A stretch of 64,000 nt of DNA, taken from NCBI GenBank assembly GCA_036277115.1, contig DASUNM010000023.1, forward strand, positions 1,054,001 to 1,118,000. Reading direction: 5' to 3'. Shown here piece after piece: positions 1 to 8,594 of the stretch (within the stretch, counting starts at the first letter, position 1; the number at the start of each line of letters is the position of its first letter). This stretch comes from Pyrinomonadaceae bacterium (GTDB lineage Bacteria > Acidobacteriota > Blastocatellia > Pyrinomonadales > Pyrinomonadaceae). The position numbers were made by a program, and so were the translations under genes. The notes beneath the pieces were generated by a model, which did no database searches, was not told the DNA's origin, and saw nothing but the letters and a program-made list of their open reading frames with translations.

Positions 1-300
1 GTGATTGCCCATAATCAGGCGATAGAGATACAGGCTCGCTTCGCTTTCCTGCTCGAAGGGACACTCCTTCTTCAGCAGGTCAAAATTCGTAACGGCCTTG
101 GCGTAAACTTCATCGCTGTAGATCGGCGTGCCGTCGGGCAAATCAATTTCCGGACGCGATACGTGCAGAAAACTTTGGGGATTGCCCGAAGCCAGCGCGC
201 GCGCCTCGTCGGTGTTGACGACGTCGTAAGGCACCGCGGCGACCTGATGCGCGCATTCAGCCGCAGGGCGAAGCGCATTGAAAGGACGAATGACTGCCAT
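1..300 (-). CDS. DUF1015 family protein, N-terminal part (runs off the left edge)
   Basis: An open frame of 100 codons begins at an ATG at 300 and continues off the window edge. The protein starts MAVIRPFNALRP and contains VAAVPYDVVNTDEARALA and a following SFLHVSRPEIDLP stretch. This opening (IRPF-ALRP, then PPYDV-type motif and NP-SFLHV) is characteristic of the DUF1015 family, cytosolic proteins of about 400 residues with no established biochemical role. The family is often found near serine-biosynthesis genes, and a serA-type gene lies about 2.4 kb away here, which fits but proves nothing. Only about a quarter of the protein is visible. The competing frames in this stretch are arginine/serine-rich shadows. 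Confidence 0.8.
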   Translation of the reverse strand, partial: MAVIRPFNALRPAAECAHQVAAVPYDVVNTDEARALASGNPQSFLHVSRPEIDLPDGTPIYSDEVYAKAVTNFDLLKKECPFEQESEASLYLYRLIMGNH

Positions 301-394
301 CCGCACTCCTCACTTGAACTGGAATGTTGAAAGCTTTGCGTAAGACTAAACGCGGCTAAGTGGATTTGCAAAGCACCCCGCGAGCGTACTCGAA

Positions 395-1249
395 TCACAC
401 CGGCGTGCGGCCAAACTCGCGCAACAGCGGCTTCAGGCTGTCGATCACCAACTCGTGCGCGGCGCTGTTCGTCGCCACCACTCCATTGCGGTTGTCGATG
501 CGCGCCGCGTTATAACGAAGAGGCTTGCCGAACAGATCAGTGAGTCGCCCGCCCGCCTCCGTTAAAACGATTTCCGGAGCGCACGTGTCCCACTGCTTCG
601 TGCCCGGCGAAAGATGCAGATAGAGATCGGCTTCCTGTTCCGCAATCAACCCGACCTTAACCCCGACCGATCCCCTGCGAGTTTCGAATTTGAAACCGAA
701 CGAATCGACCACGCGCTCCATGCGCGGGCTGCGGTGCGAGCGACTCGACGCCAGGACCATTTCCGCCGGATCAGTTTTGTTAGAAACGTGCATCCGCTCA
801 GCCTGTTTCCCGTCCCTCTCTAGCCACGAGCCTGCGCCGCGCACCGCGCGATAGAGGACATCGCGCACGGGTTGATAGACAACCCCGAGGACGGCTTCGC
901 CGCCAACCGCCAGACCGATTTGGACGGCAAAATCTCCATCGCGTTGCACAAAATTCTTCGTGCCGTCCATGGGATCGATTAACCAGACGCGCTCTTTGTT
1001 CAGACGCTCGTCGGTGTCAACTGACTCTTCCGCGAGAATGCCGTCGCCGGGAAACTCATGCGCCAGTCGCCGCACGATGAGATCGTTGGCTTCGCGGTCC
1101 GCGGCGGTCACCTCTTCCATTTCCAGCAGCGCATTCACTTTTTGCTCAACGAGAAACGGACTGTTGTAGTGCGCGAGCAGAACCGCGCCCGCAGCGCGGC
1201 CTAGTGCGGTCGCGACTTCAATTTCGCGGTCGTAGTTGATTTTGTCCAC
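395..1249 (-). CDS. cysQ: 3'(2'),5'-bisphosphate nucleotidase / inositol monophosphatase family protein
   Basis: A 284-residue cytosolic magnesium-dependent, lithium-sensitive-type phosphatase of the IMPase/FBPase superfamily. The metal-binding motifs are in order: ILAEES (71-76), the signature WLIDPMDGTKNF (89-100) and the C-terminal QWDTCAPEIVLTEAGG (219 onward, WD pair at 220-221). Length and spacing fit CysQ, which hydrolyses 3'-phosphoadenosine 5'-phosphate formed during sulfate assimilation. Inositol-1-phosphatase activity is the main alternative and cannot be excluded from sequence alone. The gene is divergent from the aldo/keto reductase, with about 70 bp between starts that must hold both promoters. 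No sulfate-assimilation genes are adjacent. Confidence 0.85.
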   Translation of the reverse strand: MDKINYDREIEVATALGRAAGAVLLAHYNSPFLVEQKVNALLEMEEVTAADREANDLIVRRLAHEFPGDGILAEESVDTDERLNKERVWLIDPMDGTKNFVQRDGDFAVQIGLAVGGEAVLGVVYQPVRDVLYRAVRGAGSWLERDGKQAERMHVSNKTDPAEMVLASSRSHRSPRMERVVDSFGFKFETRRGSVGVKVGLIAEQEADLYLHLSPGTKQWDTCAPEIVLTEAGGRLTDLFGKPLRYNAARIDNRNGVVATNSAAHELVIDSLKPLLREFGRTPV

Positions 1250-1318
1250 GGCTGGTTGATCTGACTACACGCTAACACAAGGCATCGGTTGATCGAAGTC
1301 ACGCGCGCTTCTATAGTC

Positions 1319-2449
1319 ATGACCAACTCAAATCAAGATATGAGCAAAAACGACTGCGCGAAAACAGATGGAACTGCGCGTTATCGCGCGCGCTTCAAAG
1401 ACGCCGCCGACGGCCACTTTCGGCAGGCGCAGGATCTTTGGCTGTCGTCCATCGGCGTCGGAACGTATCTTGGTCAGCCGGATGAACTCACGGATCGGCG
1501 CTATACCGAAGCCATCCTGCGCGCGGTCGAGCTGGGTGCGAACGTCATCGACACCGCCGCAAACTACCGTTTGCAGAGAAGCGAACGATCGATTGGCGCG
1601 GCGTTAACGGAATTGCAGACCCGCGGATTTCCGCGTGATGAACTTGTGACTTGCACCAAGGGCGGCTATCTACCGTTTGACGGCGCGCCGCCAAGCGACG
1701 TGCGCCAGTACGTCGAAGACAACTTCATCAAGACCGGAATCGCGACGTGGGGTGACATCGCCGGCGGCTCGCATTGCATGACGCCCCGATATCTCGAGAG
1801 CCAGTTGGAGCAGTCTCTGCGCAACATGGATCTCGACTGTGTTGATGTTTATTACGTGCACAATCCTGAATCGCAGTTGTCGGCCGTTTCCGGCGAGGAG
1901 TTCTCGCGGCGTCTGCGTGCGGCGTTTGAGTTTCTCGAGCAGAGTGTCGCGCAGGGCAAGATTCGCAATTATGGTGTCGCGACGTGGAACGGCTTCCGGG
2001 TCGAACCAAACGCCCGCGGGTACCACTCGCTTGAACAGATGGTCGAAGTTGCACGCGACATCGCCGGCGATGCGCATCACTTCCGATTCATTCAATTGCC
2101 GGTAAACCTGGCAATGCCCGAGGCGCTGTTTTTTAAGAATCAGAAATTTGGCGATGAATGGATGACTGCGACCGATGCGGCGCACAAACTTGGCGTCACG
2201 GTCATTGCCAGTGGTTCAATTTTGCAGGGCCAGGTCGCGCGCGGCTTACCGGAAGCGATTCGCCAGGCGCTGGGGTCGCTTGCCACGGACGCGCAGGCCG
2301 GTATTCAATTTGTGCGCTCAGCGCCGGGAATCACAACCGCGCTGGTGGGAATGAGCAACGTCGCGCACGTCGCAGAGAATCTTGAACTGCTGCGCACTGA
2401 ACCGGCTGCGTCTGCGACGGTGATGGGTTTGTTCGAACAGGAAGAGTAA
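1319..2449 (+). CDS. aldo/keto reductase
   Basis: A 376-residue NADPH-dependent oxidoreductase with the TIM-barrel aldo/keto reductase fold. Visible hallmarks are the early GVGTYLGQPD loop, the catalytic-region GANVIDTAANYR (Asp and Tyr of the tetrad), a lysine in VTCTKGGYLP, the histidine in VDVYYVHNPE, and the C-terminal cofactor-binding segment SAPGITTALVGMSNVAHV. It is longer than typical members (about 320), mostly through an insertion in the first third. The open frame could begin at a TTG at 1289, but the ATG at 1319 is preferred. No clear Shine-Dalgarno is present at either. The substrate is unknown. Confidence 0.8.
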   Translation: MTNSNQDMSKNDCAKTDGTARYRARFKDAADGHFRQAQDLWLSSIGVGTYLGQPDELTDRRYTEAILRAVELGANVIDTAANYRLQRSERSIGAALTELQTRGFPRDELVTCTKGGYLPFDGAPPSDVRQYVEDNFIKTGIATWGDIAGGSHCMTPRYLESQLEQSLRNMDLDCVDVYYVHNPESQLSAVSGEEFSRRLRAAFEFLEQSVAQGKIRNYGVATWNGFRVEPNARGYHSLEQMVEVARDIAGDAHHFRFIQLPVNLAMPEALFFKNQKFGDEWMTATDAAHKLGVTVIASGSILQGQVARGLPEAIRQALGSLATDAQAGIQFVRSAPGITTALVGMSNVAHVAENLELLRTEPAASATVMGLFEQEE

Positions 2450-2654
2450 TTTGGAGTGCGGCGGCTTGACGCCGCTTTGGATTTATTAGGAACGGGAACT
2501 AACTTTGCGTTCCTTTGCGACTTGGCGCCTTTGCGTGAACCTATCTCACGCCAAGACGCCAAGGCGCAAAGAACCGCCAAGAAAGAAAAGCGCCGTCTAG
2601 GGAACCCACGCGAGATGCTCGCGCGGGAACCCCGCGGTCGGCGCACTCCAAAAA
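2448..2654 (+). repeat. composite intergenic palindromic element with TTTGGAGTGCG ends
   Basis: The whole 200-bp gap between the aldo/keto reductase and serA is repeat DNA. Its outer ends are inverted: AATTTGGAGTGCG at 2448-2460 and GGCGCACTCCAAA near 2639-2652. Inside is a second, longer inverted repeat: CTTGGCGCCTTTGCGTGA (about 2521-2538) pairs with TCACGCCAAGACGCCAAGG (about 2547-2565), flanked by further complementary bases. The same outer ends recur at 49811-49899 and 52429-52507. The right end touches the serA start codon. Confidence 0.75.
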
Positions 2655-3860
2655 ATGAAAATTCTAATCGCTGACAAATTCGAAGAGTCCGGCCGCATCG
2701 GCTTGCGCTCGATTGGTTGCGAGATTTCGTTTCAGCCTGATCTCAAAGACGACGCACTGGTCGAAGCGATCGCCAAAGAGAAGCCCGACGTGCTCATCGT
2801 GCGCGGCACAAAAGTTACCGAGCCGATGCTTGAAGCCGGGCCTCTTAAGTTAGTGGTGCGCGCCGGCGCGGGCTACAACACGATTGACGTAGCCGCGGCA
2901 TCTCGGCGCGGCATCTATGTGGCGAACTGTCCGGGAAAGAACTCAATCGCCGTCGCGGAACTCGCGTTCGCGTTGATGCTCGCGCTCGATCGCCGCGTCG
3001 CCGACAACGTGATCGCTTTGCGGGCCGGTCAATGGAATAAAAAGGAGTTCTCGAAAGCGCGCGGTCTGTTCGGGCGGACGCTCGGCCTGGTCGGCGTCGG
3101 CAAGATTGGACAGGAGATGATTCCGCGCGCGAAAGCTTTTGGTATGCCCGTTATTGCCTGGAGTCGCAGTCTGACGGATGAAAGAGCTGAAGAGTTAGGC
3201 GTGGAACGAAAGGATTCGCCGCTGGAGGTCGCGAGGGCCGCCGATGTCGTGAGCGTCCATGTGGCGCTGAAGCCGGACACGCGCTCGCTGATCGGTCCCG
3301 AACTCTTCAAGGCAATGAAGGAAGGCGCTTACCTCATCAATACCGCGCGCGGCGAGGTTGTCGATCAGGATGCTTTGGTGGCAGCGATTCATGCGAAGGG
3401 CATTCGCGCCGGGCTCGATGTTTTCGCGGCTGAACCAACTTCCGGCGTGGCCGAATTCACTGATGCGATTTCGCAGGAAGCAAGCGTTTACGGCACGCAC
3501 CACATCGGCGCCTCAACCGATCAAGCGCAGGAAGCCATCGCTGCCGAAACCGTGCGTATCGTGAAGTCTTTCAAGGAAACCGGTCAGGTGCCCAACGTCG
3601 TGAATCTCGCGGCGCGCACGCCGGCCACCCATCGGCTGGTGGTGCGTCACCGCGATCGGCCGGGCGTGCTGGCCCAGGTGCTCGAAGCTATCAAAGCCGA
3701 ACAGATCAACGTGCAGGAGATGGAGAACATCGTGTTCGAAGGCGCCGAAGCCGCCGTGGCGCGGATCAATCTGGACAAAGCGCCGTCGAGCGCGACGCTC
3801 GATCAATTGCGCGACGGGAACGCGGATGTTATCGAGTTGAATCTATTGACGCTTCAATGA
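2655..3860 (+). CDS. serA: D-3-phosphoglycerate dehydrogenase-type 2-hydroxyacid dehydrogenase with ACT domain
   Basis: A 401-residue cytosolic NAD-dependent dehydrogenase that would oxidise 3-phosphoglycerate to 3-phosphohydroxypyruvate, the first step of serine synthesis. Residues 1-100 and 290-315 form the substrate domain. The Rossmann domain carries GVGKIG at 147-152, the catalytic Arg232 lies in NTARGEVVD, and the catalytic His283 lies in HHIGAST. A C-terminal ACT domain (about 328-401, RDRPGVLAQVLEAI) suggests amino-acid feedback control. The sequence has the short SerA architecture without the intervening ASB domain. The downstream SDR gene overlaps the stop by 4 bp, so the two are translationally coupled. 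A related 2-hydroxyacid dehydrogenase activity is the alternative. Confidence 0.85.
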   Translation: MKILIADKFEESGRIGLRSIGCEISFQPDLKDDALVEAIAKEKPDVLIVRGTKVTEPMLEAGPLKLVVRAGAGYNTIDVAAASRRGIYVANCPGKNSIAVAELAFALMLALDRRVADNVIALRAGQWNKKEFSKARGLFGRTLGLVGVGKIGQEMIPRAKAFGMPVIAWSRSLTDERAEELGVERKDSPLEVARAADVVSVHVALKPDTRSLIGPELFKAMKEGAYLINTARGEVVDQDALVAAIHAKGIRAGLDVFAAEPTSGVAEFTDAISQEASVYGTHHIGASTDQAQEAIAAETVRIVKSFKETGQVPNVVNLAARTPATHRLVVRHRDRPGVLAQVLEAIKAEQINVQEMENIVFEGAEAAVARINLDKAPSSATLDQLRDGNADVIELNLLTLQ

Positions 3861-4657
3861 ACACAACTCTCATAACGGGCGCGTCATCCGGAATTGGTGA
3901 AGCATTCGCGCGCGCGCTCGCGGCCCGCGGGCACAACCTGCTGCTCGTCGCGCGTTCGGAAGATAAGCTGATCACGCTTTGCAGCGAACTCGGCCGCATC
4001 CGGAGCATTCACTGTCAGTATGTGGCGATGGATCTGTCAAAGGCGGAATCGCCGGCTAAGTTGTTTGCAGAAACTAAAAAACGCGAACTCGAAATCGATT
4101 TGCTGATCAATAATGCCGGATTCGGATCGATGGGAGATTTTGCTGCGCATGACCTCGACCGCGAACTCAACATGATCGATTTGAATGTGCGTTCGCTGGT
4201 TGAGATGACGCATCGCTTTCTGCAGCCGATGCGCGCTCGCAAGAGCGGTGCGATCGTTAATGTCGCTTCGACGGCTGGATTTCAGCCCGTGCCTTACATG
4301 GCGACGTACTCGGCGACAAAAGCGTTCGTGCTTTCATTCTCGGAAGCGTTGTGGGAAGAAAATCGCGAACACGGAATCAAAGTGATGGCGCTGTGTCCCG
4401 GCGTGACTGAAACGAATTTCTTCGAAGCATCGCAAATGAAGCAGAAGCCGCCCGCACGCGCGTCGCAAACAGCCGAGGAAGTCGTCGAAACAGCGTTGCG
4501 GGCGCTCGCCCGGGGGAAGAGTCACGTGATCTCAGGCTGGGCAAACTTCTTTGCGACTGAAAGTGAACGCCTCGTGCCGCGTTCACTTGTCACCCGCGCA
4601 ATTGGATCCGTGATGCGGAGCTCGCGCGGCGATGCGATACAGAAACGTGAGCCATAG
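3857..4657 (+). CDS. short-chain dehydrogenase/reductase family oxidoreductase
   Basis: A 266-residue classical SDR. The cofactor motif TGASSGIG sits at 7-14, the structural motif LINNAGFG near 85-92, a serine in IVNVASTAG is the likely catalytic Ser, and YSATK gives catalytic Tyr151 and Lys155. The next segment PGVTETNFF follows the usual PG motif. Its ATG overlaps the serA stop (ATGA), so it is co-translated with serA. It resembles the YqjQ/DltE-like subgroup acting on lipid or keto substrates. The physiological substrate is not deducible. It is followed after only 6 bp by the molybdenum hydroxylase gene and may be part of the same transcript. Confidence 0.85.
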   Translation: MNTTLITGASSGIGEAFARALAARGHNLLLVARSEDKLITLCSELGRIRSIHCQYVAMDLSKAESPAKLFAETKKRELEIDLLINNAGFGSMGDFAAHDLDRELNMIDLNVRSLVEMTHRFLQPMRARKSGAIVNVASTAGFQPVPYMATYSATKAFVLSFSEALWEENREHGIKVMALCPGVTETNFFEASQMKQKPPARASQTAEEVVETALRALARGKSHVISGWANFFATESERLVPRSLVTRAIGSVMRSSRGDAIQKREP

Positions 4658-4663
4658 TCAGCT

Positions 4664-6931
4664 ATGACCCTGGTCGGTAAATCAATTCCCCGCAAAGAAG
4701 GCCGGAAGAAAGTCACCGGTCAGGCGCTCTACGTCGATGATCTGAAATTCGACGGCATGCTGCACGGCGTGACCGTGCGCAGCTCAGTTCCCCGGGGAAG
4801 CATCAAGAACATTTCCTTTGATAACCCACCCGCTAACGCAGGCGGTAGTGACCTCTCCATCCCCTGGGATGAATTCACCATCGTCACGGCAAAAGACATT
4901 CCCGGAGAGAACTACGTCGCACTGATTCTGAACGACCAGCCCTATCTCGCTGAGAACACGGTGAATCACGCCGAAGAGCCAATCGTCCTGTTGGCTCATC
5001 ACGACAAATACCTGCTCGAGGAAGCTCGCCGCCGAGTGAAGATTGAATATGAAGAGACGCCCGCAGTCTTTTCGCTGGAAGAGTCACTCGCGCCGAAAGA
5101 AATCATCTGGGGCGAAGACAATGTCTTTAAGAAGTTTCTCGTGAACAAAGGCAACGTTGAAGAAGCCTGGGCGCACGCGGACTTCATTGTCGAAGGCGAA
5201 TACGAAACCGGCGCGCAGGAACAGCTCTACATTGAAACGAATGGCGTGATTGCCACTGCGAATCCGGCGGAAGGCGTGACCGTGTGGGGATCGATGCAGT
5301 GTCCCTACTATGTGCACAAGGCTTTGATTAAGTTGTTCGGCCTGCCGGAAGAAAAGATTCGCGTAATTCAAACTGAAACCGGCGGCGGCTTTGGTGGGAA
5401 AGAAGAGTATCCATCTCTGATCGCCGGCCACGCGGCTCTGCTCGCATGGAAATCAGGCAAGCCGGTGAAGATGATTTACGACCGTGCCGAAGACATGGTC
5501 GCGACGACCAAGCGCCATCCATCGCGCACGCGTCACAAGACGGCGCTGACGAAAGACGGAAAGCTTTTGGCGATGGAGATCGATTTCGTGATCGACGGGG
5601 GCGCGTACTGCACTCTGTCGCCGGTCGTGCTGTCGCGCGGAACGATTCATGCCGCCGGGCCTTACTTTTGTCCCAACGTTCGCATCCTGAGCAAAGCGGT
5701 GGCGACTAACATGCCGCCGCATGGCGCGTTTCGTGGTTTTGGCGCGCCGCAAAGCATCTTCGCTCTTGAGCGACACATGGACAAAGTTGCGAAGACACTT
5801 GGTCTGTCTCCCGAAGAGTTTCGCCGCCGCAATTTCATCAAAGAAGGAGAGACGACGGCGACGAATCAGGTGATCCGCGAGCATGTTGATTTGGACGGAT
5901 TACTGAATCGGGCGTTTGAGTTGACTGACTATCACGCGAAGCGCGAGCGGTTTGCGGAAGAGAACGGTACACAGGCCTCCGGCTTGCAGCACGCCGGAGG
6001 CGTGCGTACCAAAAAAGGCATTGGCTTTGCCACGTTCATGCACGGGGCGGGATTTACTGGTTCGGGCGAGGTGTATCTCCAATCCGTCGTCGGCGCTGAA
6101 GCTAACGCCAATGGCCAGGTGAAAGTGCTCGCCGCCAGCACTGAGATCGGCCAGGGCACGAATACGATCTTTGCGCAGATTGCCGCGGAAGCCCTTGGCA
6201 TTGATTACGATCTGATCGAAGTTGCCCAGCCGGACACCGGCAACGTCCCGAACAGCGGCCCGACGGTCGCGTCGCGCACCACGATGATTGTCGGCAAGCT
6301 GGTTGAATCGGCGGTGCTTGGTCTGAAACAGACTCTGGTCGGCAGCGGCTTGCTGAAAGAGGAGTCTACGCAAGCTGATTTTCAAAAAGCGTGTGCGGAA
6401 TACACTGAGAAGTTCGGCGCGCTTAAATCTACCAGCCAGTATCAACCGCCGCCCGGCATTCGTTGGGATGATGAAAAATACGAAGGCGACGCGTACGGTG
6501 CGTTTGCCTGGGCGGTTTACGTGGCCGAGATTTCCTACGATCCGCTGACGTATGAAGCCCACGTTGATGATTTCGTCGCCGTGCAGGAGATCGGACGCGT
6601 GATGAATCCGGTGCTCGCGGCGGGCCAAATCGAAGGCGGCGTCGCGCAAGCCATCGGCATGGCGCTTTACGAAAACGTCGTCTGGCAAGACGGACGCATG
6701 GCTAACGGCCAAATGACGAACTACATTATGCCGACCGCCGCTGACCTGCCACCGATTCGGGTTTACTTTGAAGAGAACAGGTACGCGTTCGGTCCCGGCG
6801 GCGCTAAAGGAATCGGCGAACTGCCGATGGATGGGCCGGCGCCGGCGATCCTGAATGCCATCGAGAACGCCACGGGAATTAGTTTCAATCGGATTCCACT
6901 GATGCCGGAAATGATCCTTCAAGTCGTTTAA
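4664..6931 (+). CDS. xdhA: molybdopterin-binding large subunit of a xanthine dehydrogenase-type molybdenum hydroxylase
   Basis: A 755-residue catalytic subunit of the xanthine oxidase family. The N-terminal a/b-hammerhead domain (about 14-130, KVTGQALYVDDL) precedes the Mo-pterin domains. GGGFGGKEE (about 241-249), GAFRGFGAPQ, EIGQGTNT and GPGGAKGIGE near 708-718 mark cofactor binding, and the last contains the expected catalytic glutamate. The FeS and FAD subunits are encoded just downstream, and allantoin/urate genes follow, so hypoxanthine/xanthine oxidation is the best inference. CO dehydrogenase is unlikely because its active-site cysteine loop is not seen. The coding sequence contains two intergenic-type palindromes in frame, at 4826-4852 and 5966-6010. 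No XdhC-type maturation factor is in the window. Confidence 0.85.
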   Translation: MTLVGKSIPRKEGRKKVTGQALYVDDLKFDGMLHGVTVRSSVPRGSIKNISFDNPPANAGGSDLSIPWDEFTIVTAKDIPGENYVALILNDQPYLAENTVNHAEEPIVLLAHHDKYLLEEARRRVKIEYEETPAVFSLEESLAPKEIIWGEDNVFKKFLVNKGNVEEAWAHADFIVEGEYETGAQEQLYIETNGVIATANPAEGVTVWGSMQCPYYVHKALIKLFGLPEEKIRVIQTETGGGFGGKEEYPSLIAGHAALLAWKSGKPVKMIYDRAEDMVATTKRHPSRTRHKTALTKDGKLLAMEIDFVIDGGAYCTLSPVVLSRGTIHAAGPYFCPNVRILSKAVATNMPPHGAFRGFGAPQSIFALERHMDKVAKTLGLSPEEFRRRNFIKEGETTATNQVIREHVDLDGLLNRAFELTDYHAKRERFAEENGTQASGLQHAGGVRTKKGIGFATFMHGAGFTGSGEVYLQSVVGAEANANGQVKVLAASTEIGQGTNTIFAQIAAEALGIDYDLIEVAQPDTGNVPNSGPTVASRTTMIVGKLVESAVLGLKQTLVGSGLLKEESTQADFQKACAEYTEKFGALKSTSQYQPPPGIRWDDEKYEGDAYGAFAWAVYVAEISYDPLTYEAHVDDFVAVQEIGRVMNPVLAAGQIEGGVAQAIGMALYENVVWQDGRMANGQMTNYIMPTAADLPPIRVYFEENRYAFGPGGAKGIGELPMDGPAPAILNAIENATGISFNRIPLMPEMILQVV
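4826..4852 (+). repeat. palindromic repeat embedded in frame in xdhA (CCACCCGCT…GCGG family)
   Basis: The stretch beginning CCACCCGCTAACGCAGG and ending GGTAGTGAC, inside the xdhA hammerhead domain, closely matches the intergenic palindromes at 53874-53890 and 57938-57966 (CACCCGCTACCGCAGGTGG). It is translated as PPANAGGSD, the same kind of peptide (PPAVAGG) that forms the tail of the hydrolase at 57936. Confidence 0.6.
5966..6010 (+). repeat. 45-bp GGTAC…GTACC palindromic repeat embedded in frame in xdhA
   Basis: A 45-bp segment opening GGTACACAGGCCTCCGG and closing CCGGAGGCGTGCGTACC is a member of the intergenic family seen at 8533, 41311, 54426, 54950, 57564 and 61982. Here it adds exactly 15 codons (residues 435-449, GTQASGLQHAGGVRT) without disturbing the frame. 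Confidence 0.8.
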
Positions 6932-6935
6932 CGAG

Positions 6936-7205
6936 ATGTGGGATTGGCAGCGAGTTCTGTCATTGGTTCTGTCGGGAGTAATGATCGCATTGCTCTTTGC
7001 CATGTCCGCGAGTATTTCAGACTTTTGGGGCGTGCTTTTGTATGCGATGTGGCCAGTCGTTTTGTCCTTGGCGTGCATCTGGTTTCCAGATGAGATCGAC
7101 GCGTGGTCCGATCGACCAGGTCCAAGATGGATGGTTAAGGCAGTGGGTTGGTTAGTGCTCTTGATAACTCTCGCACGCTTTACGCTTGGTTGGTGGATTA
7201 CTTAG
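6936..7205 (+). CDS. small predicted three-helix membrane protein
   Basis: An 89-residue protein between the Mo and FeS subunit genes, starting 5 bp after the xdhA stop and ending 4 bp before the FeS start. It has three hydrophobic stretches (about 5-27, 33-49 and 67-88) with an acidic loop FPDEIDAWSDRPGPRW between the second and third. No family is recognised. The tight spacing in an operon favours a real gene, but its composition differs from its neighbours and no link with xanthine oxidation can be shown. It may be a later insertion between the subunit genes. Confidence 0.55.
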   Translation: MWDWQRVLSLVLSGVMIALLFAMSASISDFWGVLLYAMWPVVLSLACIWFPDEIDAWSDRPGPRWMVKAVGWLVLLITLARFTLGWWIT

Positions 7206-7208
7206 AAC

Positions 7209-7672
<464 letters not shown>

Positions 7673-7673
<1 letters not shown>

Positions 7674-8533
7674 TGAGAGGTTACGTTCCTACTTACAGCA
7701 TCATTTCTCCCGCGAAGCTGGCCGAAGCTCTCGATATGCTTGCGCAAGACAACGGCGCCTGGAAACCTTTCGCGGGCGGTACTGATCTGATGGTGCTGCT
7801 CGAAGCCGGGAGACTTCCGCACAAAAACTATGTCAACATTTGGAATTTGAAAGAGCTGCGCGGAATTGAGGTGACGGACAATCAGATCACGCTGGGCGGA
7901 CTCACCACCTACACGGAAGTTCAAAACCATCCGGTTTTGCAGCAAGAGTTTCCGATGCTTTGTCAGGCCGCGAAGGAGACCGGCGGCATCGCCATCCAGA
8001 ATCGCGGCACGCTGGGCGGCAACATCGTCAACGCTTCGCCAGCCGCGGATTCGCCGCCCGCCCTGCTTGCGTATGACGCTGAGTTGGAACTTGTTTCCAA
8101 AGCAGGCGCGCGAAGAATTCCATACTCGGGGTTCCATAGTGGCTACAAGCAAATGGATATTCGTCCTGAAGAATTGTTGCGCGCGATTAATCTGCCGCGC
8201 CGGACGAAAGGACTGACGCACTACTATCGGAAGGTTGGCACGCGGAAGGCACAGGCGATTTCCAAAGTTTGCTTCGCGGCAGTTGCCGGTGTGAAAGACG
8301 GCGAAATCGATCACGTGCGGATCGTGCTGGGCAGTGTGGCCCCGATTCCGCTTCGCTGTTTCAAGACGGAAAAGGTACTACATGGCCAGCCGCTAAACGG
8401 CCAAACGATTGCCGCCGCCAAACAGTCGCTCGTCGATGAAATCTCTCCTATCGATGACATTCGCTCTACCAAAGATTACCGTTTGCAGGTTTCCTTGAAT
8501 CTGCTTGAAGATTTCCTCTCTCACTTACGCTAG
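7673..8533 (+). CDS. FAD-binding medium subunit of the xanthine dehydrogenase-type enzyme
   Basis: A 286-residue flavoprotein subunit (CoxM/XdhB type). FAD contacts are seen in PFAGGTDLMVLLE (about 34-46) and GTLGGNIVNASPAADSPPALLAYDA (about 117 onward, split by no gap), followed by a C-terminal CO-dehydrogenase flavoprotein domain. It takes electrons from the FeS subunit and would reduce NAD or another acceptor. The ATG at 7673 overlaps the previous stop (TAATG). A GTG 12 bp upstream is possible but less likely. The stop codon TAG abuts a GGTAC-type palindrome at 8533-8577, which may end or attenuate the transcript. Confidence 0.88.
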
Positions 8534-8577
8534 GTACGCACGCCTCCGGCGTGCTGCATGCCAGAGGCATGCGTACC
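8533..8577 (+). repeat. GGTAC…GTACC palindromic repeat
   Basis: A 45-bp palindromic element starting GGTACGCACGCCTCCGG and ending GGCATGCGTACC, immediately after the FAD-subunit stop. It is the same length as the copy embedded in xdhA. Two internal hairpin arms (CGCCTCCGGCG and TGCCAGAGGCA) can form. Confidence 0.8.
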
Positions 8578-8594
8578 GGGTTAACCGTTTTCCA

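Noticed and set aside
5900-7078. A 392-codon open frame antisense to xdhA
   Set aside because: The plus strand has all xanthine oxidase family motifs in this region. The antisense product has none.
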